Assembly (NCBI RefSeq): GCF_018918075.1
Contig: NZ_JAHLPW010000003.1
Location: 124,001 to 188,000, forward strand
Source of the DNA: Virgibacillus sp. MSJ-26
Lineage (GTDB): Bacteria > Bacillota > Bacilli > Bacillales > Amphibacillaceae
Length of the DNA stretch: 64,000 nucleotides
Reading direction: 5' to 3'
In this document: positions 60,338-64,000 of the stretch, in pieces
Numbering within the stretch: position 1 is the stretch's first letter
How the letters are laid out: the number at the start of each line of letters is the position of its first letter
Notes under the pieces: model-generated
Database searches by the model: none
What the model was told of the DNA's origin: nothing
The model's input: the letters and a program-made list of their open reading frames with translations, nothing else
Position numbers and translations under genes: made by a program

Positions 60338-61873
60338 ATGTTTGGTTCAAAAGAAAAGAAAAGTTCACTAGACTTACCATCATTCTTAATAAGTGGCGGT
60401 GTATTGATATTATTTGTGATCATCGCGTTAATTAACGCGGACTTTGTTGCAGGCACGGTTGATTACCTATTTGGAATATCAGCTACTTATTTTGGACTCG
60501 TTTATCAAATCGTTTTACTAGGAACATTTTTCATTGCATTAATATTAGGATTTTCAAAATACGGCAACATTCGTTTAGGTAATATGGACAAACCTGAAAT
60601 AAGTACATTTAAATGGATTTCAATTATTATGTGTACACTTTTAGCAGCCGGTGGCGTTTTTTGGGCAGCTGCTGAGCCGTTAAGTCACTTTTTAACGGTG
60701 CCGCCTCATTTTTCTGGAATCGAGGCTGGGTCACTTGAAGCGGTTGTGCCCGCACTCTCCATGAGTTTCGTTGACTGGGGTTTTCTATCCTGGGCGATTT
60801 TAGGGACACTTGGCACAATCGTATTAATGTATGCACATTATCATAAAGGCATGCCGCTAAAACCGAGAGCATTTTTATATCCAATCTTTGGTGAAAAAAT
60901 AATGAAAAAGAGCATTTTCGGAACGATTGTTGATTCGTTTTCAATTATTTCGGTCGCTGCTGGAACCATTGGCCCAATTGGATTCCTAGGTTTACAAGCG
61001 GGCTATGGCATAAGTACTTTAACAGGGATATCTGATTCACTTAGTCTCCATATCGTCATCATTATTTTATTAGTCATTAGTGCAGCAATTTCAGCTGTAA
61101 CAGGGATTCATAAAGGAATTCAGGTTTTAAGTAGCTTTAATGTCCTCTTGGCACTTGGGTTAATTATTGGCGTTTTATTGCTTGGCCCTGGATTATTTAT
61201 TTTTAATAATTATTTTGAGGCATTTGGTCTTTATGTCAACCAATTCATTCCATTCAATACTTTCCGGAGTGACGAAGCATGGCTTAGTTCTTGGACCGTG
61301 TTTTTCTTTGCGTGGTTTATAGGATATGGCCCCATGATGGCTATTTTTACAGCCCGAATTTCTAGAGGTAGAACGATTCGAGAACTTGTTTTATCAGTCG
61401 CAATCATAGCCCCTGTTATCGCAACGTTCTGGTTCACTGTTGTAGGTGGAACAGGAATTTTCCAAGAGTTAGACACGCCTGGTTCTGTATCAACAGCTTT
61501 GAATGAAGCTGGGCCTCCTGCCGCGATGATGGCGATTGCTGAACAATTACCATTCGGTACTATATTCGGATTTCTGTTCTTACTAGCAACCATTATTTTC
61601 GTTTTAACGACGACAGATTCAATGTCATTAACAATTTCAATGGCTATATCAGGTGATGGAAATCCACCCCGTTCATTAAGAGCATTTTTTGCATTGCTTA
61701 TGGGGGCTGTTGCCATTGTATTAGTCTCAATTGGCGAGGGCAGTATTAACGCACTTCAATCATTTATTGTCGTGACCGCCGTCCCTGTTGTCTTCTTGCT
61801 ATTAACAACGTTTTGGACAGCGCCAAAAGCTTGTAAAGAGTTATATGAAAACCAAAAAGATAATTTAGTTTAG
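60338..61873 (+). CDS. BCCT family transporter (glycine betaine type)
   Basis: 511 residues with 12 membrane segments. The betaine/carnitine/choline motif is present: G-W-x-x-x-W-A region D-W-G-F-L-S-W-A-I-L-G (segment 4) and W-T-V-F-F-F-A-W-F-I-G-Y-G-P-M-M-A-I-F-T-A-R-I-S-R-G-R-T-I-R-E (segment 8). It imports compatible solutes with sodium or protons, fitting a salt-tolerant host. The aromatic pattern allows betaine or choline; I do not specify. The start at 60338 has GGAGG eleven bases upstream; an ATG at 60320 precedes that site. Confidence 0.92.
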   Translation: MFGSKEKKSSLDLPSFLISGGVLILFVIIALINADFVAGTVDYLFGISATYFGLVYQIVLLGTFFIALILGFSKYGNIRLGNMDKPEISTFKWISIIMCTLLAAGGVFWAAAEPLSHFLTVPPHFSGIEAGSLEAVVPALSMSFVDWGFLSWAILGTLGTIVLMYAHYHKGMPLKPRAFLYPIFGEKIMKKSIFGTIVDSFSIISVAAGTIGPIGFLGLQAGYGISTLTGISDSLSLHIVIIILLVISAAISAVTGIHKGIQVLSSFNVLLALGLIIGVLLLGPGLFIFNNYFEAFGLYVNQFIPFNTFRSDEAWLSSWTVFFFAWFIGYGPMMAIFTARISRGRTIRELVLSVAIIAPVIATFWFTVVGGTGIFQELDTPGSVSTALNEAGPPAAMMAIAEQLPFGTIFGFLFLLATIIFVLTTTDSMSLTISMAISGDGNPPRSLRAFFALLMGAVAIVLVSIGEGSINALQSFIVVTAVPVVFLLLTTFWTAPKACKELYENQKDNLV

Positions 61874-62852
61874 GATTAATGAAAATGGCTTTTTCCTGCT
61901 TAGAGGTGGGAAAAAGCTATGTTTATTTTAGCTATAAAATATTTAATGTTTCTTAAATGTATTGTTCTACAATATTTGTATTATCACTAGGATATCTTTG
62001 ATTTTTACTTTTTAATATCTTCTTCTAAATCTTTAATATATCTTCCCTATTTGCCTCATCTTAATATCATCTATGCCTGATGGTGCACTTCTTCCGGTTG
62101 GTCTTAGGTCATACCCCTTTCTCCAAACTTTTCTTTTTGCTTAGTGGTCGCTTTTTTCTCGGATTAAACCCTTCAACCCCAACAAAAGCTTTAACATATT
62201 CCCACGCTTTTTCATACCACGCTATGTTTTCTATGCACTCAGCTTCGTTTGTAGAATCTAGGACTTATTTTAATCTGTGTCTCATTCTTCTCGTAGAAGT
62301 GATAATAAAAAATAAACCACAATGTATTTTTATTTCCATTGTGGCTTAATCATATTTGATTCAAATTGGCTTGTCCAGATATTCCTCTACATACCTTTCG
62401 ATAACTTTTTTGATTATTGGGGTGAGCAGGTTTTATTCCCAACTATTTATACTACCATATAATTATAGAGTAATAGTCCATTATTTCATGCATATAGATG
62501 TTGGTATAACGGGATAAGTCGTGCCAACATAAGTAAGCGCTTGCAAGTGATTGACATTAAATGATTTAGAGTGCTCTTTAGCAAAGATTATTTATGTCTT
62601 TATTAAAAAAGAAACAATAAGAGAGGTGAAGCGGAATGATACAAGTTCAATACAATAGCTTTTCTATTGAAAGTCTGACATAAATTTGAGTACTCTATTA
62701 CTAATGATTTAATCATTTTCCTTTAGTATATATATTATTTAAATCATCACCATTTTCAACTGCGCTTTTACTTAGTACTTATACCCTTCACAAGCCTTAA
62801 GGTGTTTATGAAAGAAAAGCATAATAAGTAAACTAAGGAGGAAGTAAGTATT
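61874..62852. other. long intergenic region with remnants
   Basis: An inverted repeat GGCTTTTTCC / GGGAAAAAGCT (61887-61917) may end the BCCT transcript. On the minus strand 62109-62264 an open stretch reads C-I-E-N-I-A-W-Y-E-K-A-W-E-Y-V-K-A-F-V-G-V-E-G-F-N-P-R-K-K without a start codon; it looks like the end of a lost gene. CCACAATG / CATTGTGG at 62317-62344 forms a minus-strand terminator shape. No complete gene apart from the 15-codon frame at 62636. Confidence 0.45.
62636..62683 (+). CDS. possible 15-residue leader peptide upstream of sat
   Basis: ATG after GAGAGGTGAAGCGG, encoding M-I-Q-V-Q-Y-N-S-F-S-I-E-S-L-T and a TAA. The ribosome-binding site is good, but no Cys or Met enrichment suggests classical attenuation. 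It may equally be the first codons of a lost gene. It lies 169 bp upstream of the ATP sulfurylase start. Confidence 0.3.
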   Translation: MIQVQYNSFSIESLT

Positions 62853-64000
62853 ATGACTAATAAAACAACAGTTTTAAATGAAGAAACATTATCTAAGTAC
62901 CCTCAAAAGCCTCACGGTGGTAAGTTAGTAGACCGAGTGGCAACAGGTGAAGAACGAGAAAAAGGGTTAGAAAAAGCAAAATCGTTATCAAAAATTATGA
63001 TTGACTTGGAAGCAGTTATCACATTAGAAATGATCGCAACTGGAGTCCTATCACCAAACGATGGTTTCATGAATGAAGAAGATTATCTATCAGTGTTAGA
63101 AACAGGCCGTTTGAAAAATGGCATCGTTTGGCCAACTCCTTTAAGCTTTGCTCCGATTGGTGACCAAAACGAACAAGTAGTGGCATCACTTTCAGTAGGA
63201 GATGAGGTTCTCTTAGTCGACCATGAGGAATTACCAATCGCATTATTAAAAGTCGAGGATCTTTTTGAATATGATCGAGATCACCGGGCTGAACATTTAT
63301 TCGGAACGAAAGATAGAGCTCATCCTGGTGTTGATTCAATCTATCGTCGTATGGGAGACAAAGCAATTGGTGGACAAATCACATTATTGAACCGCGTGGA
63401 TTGGGGACCATTTGAACCACTACGACTAGAACCAAAAGATACGTGGCATTTATTCTATGAAGAGAAAAAGTTTAAAAAAGTTGCTGGTTTTATTACCGGA
63501 GCTAATCCAATGCACCGCGGACACGAACATATGCATAGAAATCTTTTAGAAGATGTTGATGGTTTATTAGTTCAACCCCTTGTAGAAATGGCTAAACGTG
63601 AATATACAAGACACGAGTTTCGTATGTTATCTTATCGTGCCGTATTAGAACAATATTATCCAAAAGAAAGAACAATACTCAGTCCGTTACGTGTAACCTA
63701 TATTTTCGCTGGACCAAGAGAAACAATTTTACATGCGCTCGTCATGAAAAACTATGGTTGTACTCATGCCATTATTGGACGTGACCATGCTGGGATTGGT
63801 GATTTTTATGAGAAATATGCAAGCCATACAGTATTCGATGAGTTCCCACCTGAAGAACTGGGAATAGATGTCCGTTTATTCTATGAGGTGTTTTTCTGTA
63901 CACGCTGTAATGCGACCACTTCTCAGCAGGCCTGCCCACATGATGAAAGTGTAAGGATTAATATTTCCGGAACAGGTATCCGAGAACTGTTACGTCACGG
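62853..64000 (+). CDS. sat: ATP sulfurylase (sulfate adenylyltransferase), 5' part
   Basis: 382 codons in the window, with no stop before 64000, so the C-terminal few residues lie outside. The enzyme makes adenylyl sulfate from sulfate and ATP. Family blocks seen: P-H-G-G-K-L-V-D-R, V-F/Y-x-T-R-N-like F-I-T-G-A-N-P-M-H-R-G-H-E-H (nucleotide-binding H-x-x-H), Q-P-L-V-E, R-V-T-Y-I-F-A-G-P-R-E, G-R-D-H-A-G and C-T-R-C...C-P-H-D-E (metal-binding cysteines). The ATG follows AAGGAGG. It likely heads a sulfate-assimilation operon. The usual R-N in the T-R-N-P motif reads A-N here. Confidence 0.95.
   Translation, partial: MTNKTTVLNEETLSKYPQKPHGGKLVDRVATGEEREKGLEKAKSLSKIMIDLEAVITLEMIATGVLSPNDGFMNEEDYLSVLETGRLKNGIVWPTPLSFAPIGDQNEQVVASLSVGDEVLLVDHEELPIALLKVEDLFEYDRDHRAEHLFGTKDRAHPGVDSIYRRMGDKAIGGQITLLNRVDWGPFEPLRLEPKDTWHLFYEEKKFKKVAGFITGANPMHRGHEHMHRNLLEDVDGLLVQPLVEMAKREYTRHEFRMLSYRAVLEQYYPKERTILSPLRVTYIFAGPRETILHALVMKNYGCTHAIIGRDHAGIGDFYEKYASHTVFDEFPPEELGIDVRLFYEVFFCTRCNATTSQQACPHDESVRINISGTGIRELLRH

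Noticed and set aside
62080..62349. 89-codon open frame on the plus strand
   Set aside because: Phe/Ser/Cys-rich translation typical of antisense AT-rich DNA. The opposite strand shows a more protein-like stretch (62109-62264), suggesting a gene remnant there instead.
63067..63366. 99-codon open frame on the minus strand
   Set aside because: Exactly antisense to the well-supported ATP sulfurylase gene.

Overview
The window looks like a chromosomal segment of a low-GC, spore-forming member of the Bacillaceae, probably from a saline or marine setting. The signs are strong GGAGG ribosome-binding sites, frequent TTG/GTG starts, a T-box leader, a PyrR attenuator, a SAM-I riboswitch, a Spo0E-type phosphatase, YkuS/PhnA/YdbC-type small proteins, osmolyte genes (an OpuAC-like binding protein and a BCCT carrier) and several palindromic repeat families. 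No rRNA, tRNA, CRISPR array, prophage or intact transposase gene was seen.

Layout. 0-15 kb: DUF4256 protein, a long (type 2-like) isoleucyl-tRNA synthetase behind an Ile T-box, a GNAT enzyme, a PyrR-controlled cytosine permease/deaminase operon (codBA), a two-gene ABC exporter, aspartase, a YdbC/PC4-like protein and an SDR. 14.5-22 kb: a TetR regulator divergent from a membrane-anchored serine hydrolase, an orphan OpuAC-like lipoprotein, a SAM-I riboswitch with no recognisable gene behind it, four small membrane or lipoproteins, and a transglutaminase-like protein.

23.0-38.6 kb, all on the minus strand, is the most striking region. It encodes a secreted lytic polysaccharide monooxygenase (AA10) with two chitin-binding modules, a cytoplasmic GH20 and GH3 hexosaminidase, a lactonase-fold protein, an LplABC-type oligosaccharide importer without ATPase, and then an amidohydrolase/deacetylase, a SelA-like (DgaE-type) ammonia-lyase, a KDPG aldolase, a KDG-type kinase and a GntR/UTRA regulator. 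These make a coherent route for C1-oxidised chitin: extracellular oxidation, import, trimming to N-acetylglucosaminic acid, deacetylation, deamination to KDG, phosphorylation and cleavage to pyruvate and glyceraldehyde-3-phosphate. An AACATTATAATGTT palindrome lies upstream of both the monooxygenase and the binding-protein genes, with a degenerate version upstream of GH20, which suggests one regulon.

38.8-47.3 kb: a membrane protein, an LprI-like lipoprotein, a PadR-controlled MacB-like ABC operon, an AhpD-like protein, YkuS, an RQC-minor/zinc-ribbon protein with a small basic partner, and a Spo0E-like protein. 47.6-55.8 kb: CstA behind a cre-like site, then a BlaI/BlaR1 regulon made of two class B penicillin-binding proteins plus blaI-blaR1, with three matching BlaI-type operators. 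The first, MecA/PbpC-like, gene is broken by a one-base frameshift in an A7 run. 55.9-64 kb: viroplasmin/RNase H protein, a cytochrome c remnant, a small repeat protein, an aldo/keto reductase, a cold-shock protein, a BCCT transporter and the 5' part of ATP sulfurylase, which runs off the window.

Two families of short palindromic repeats (GGGACAGGCAC- and GTGCCAGGTAC-type) sit mostly within 4-18 bp of stop codons. Three larger non-coding repeats and two arrays of a roughly 20-bp minisatellite occupy intergenic gaps.
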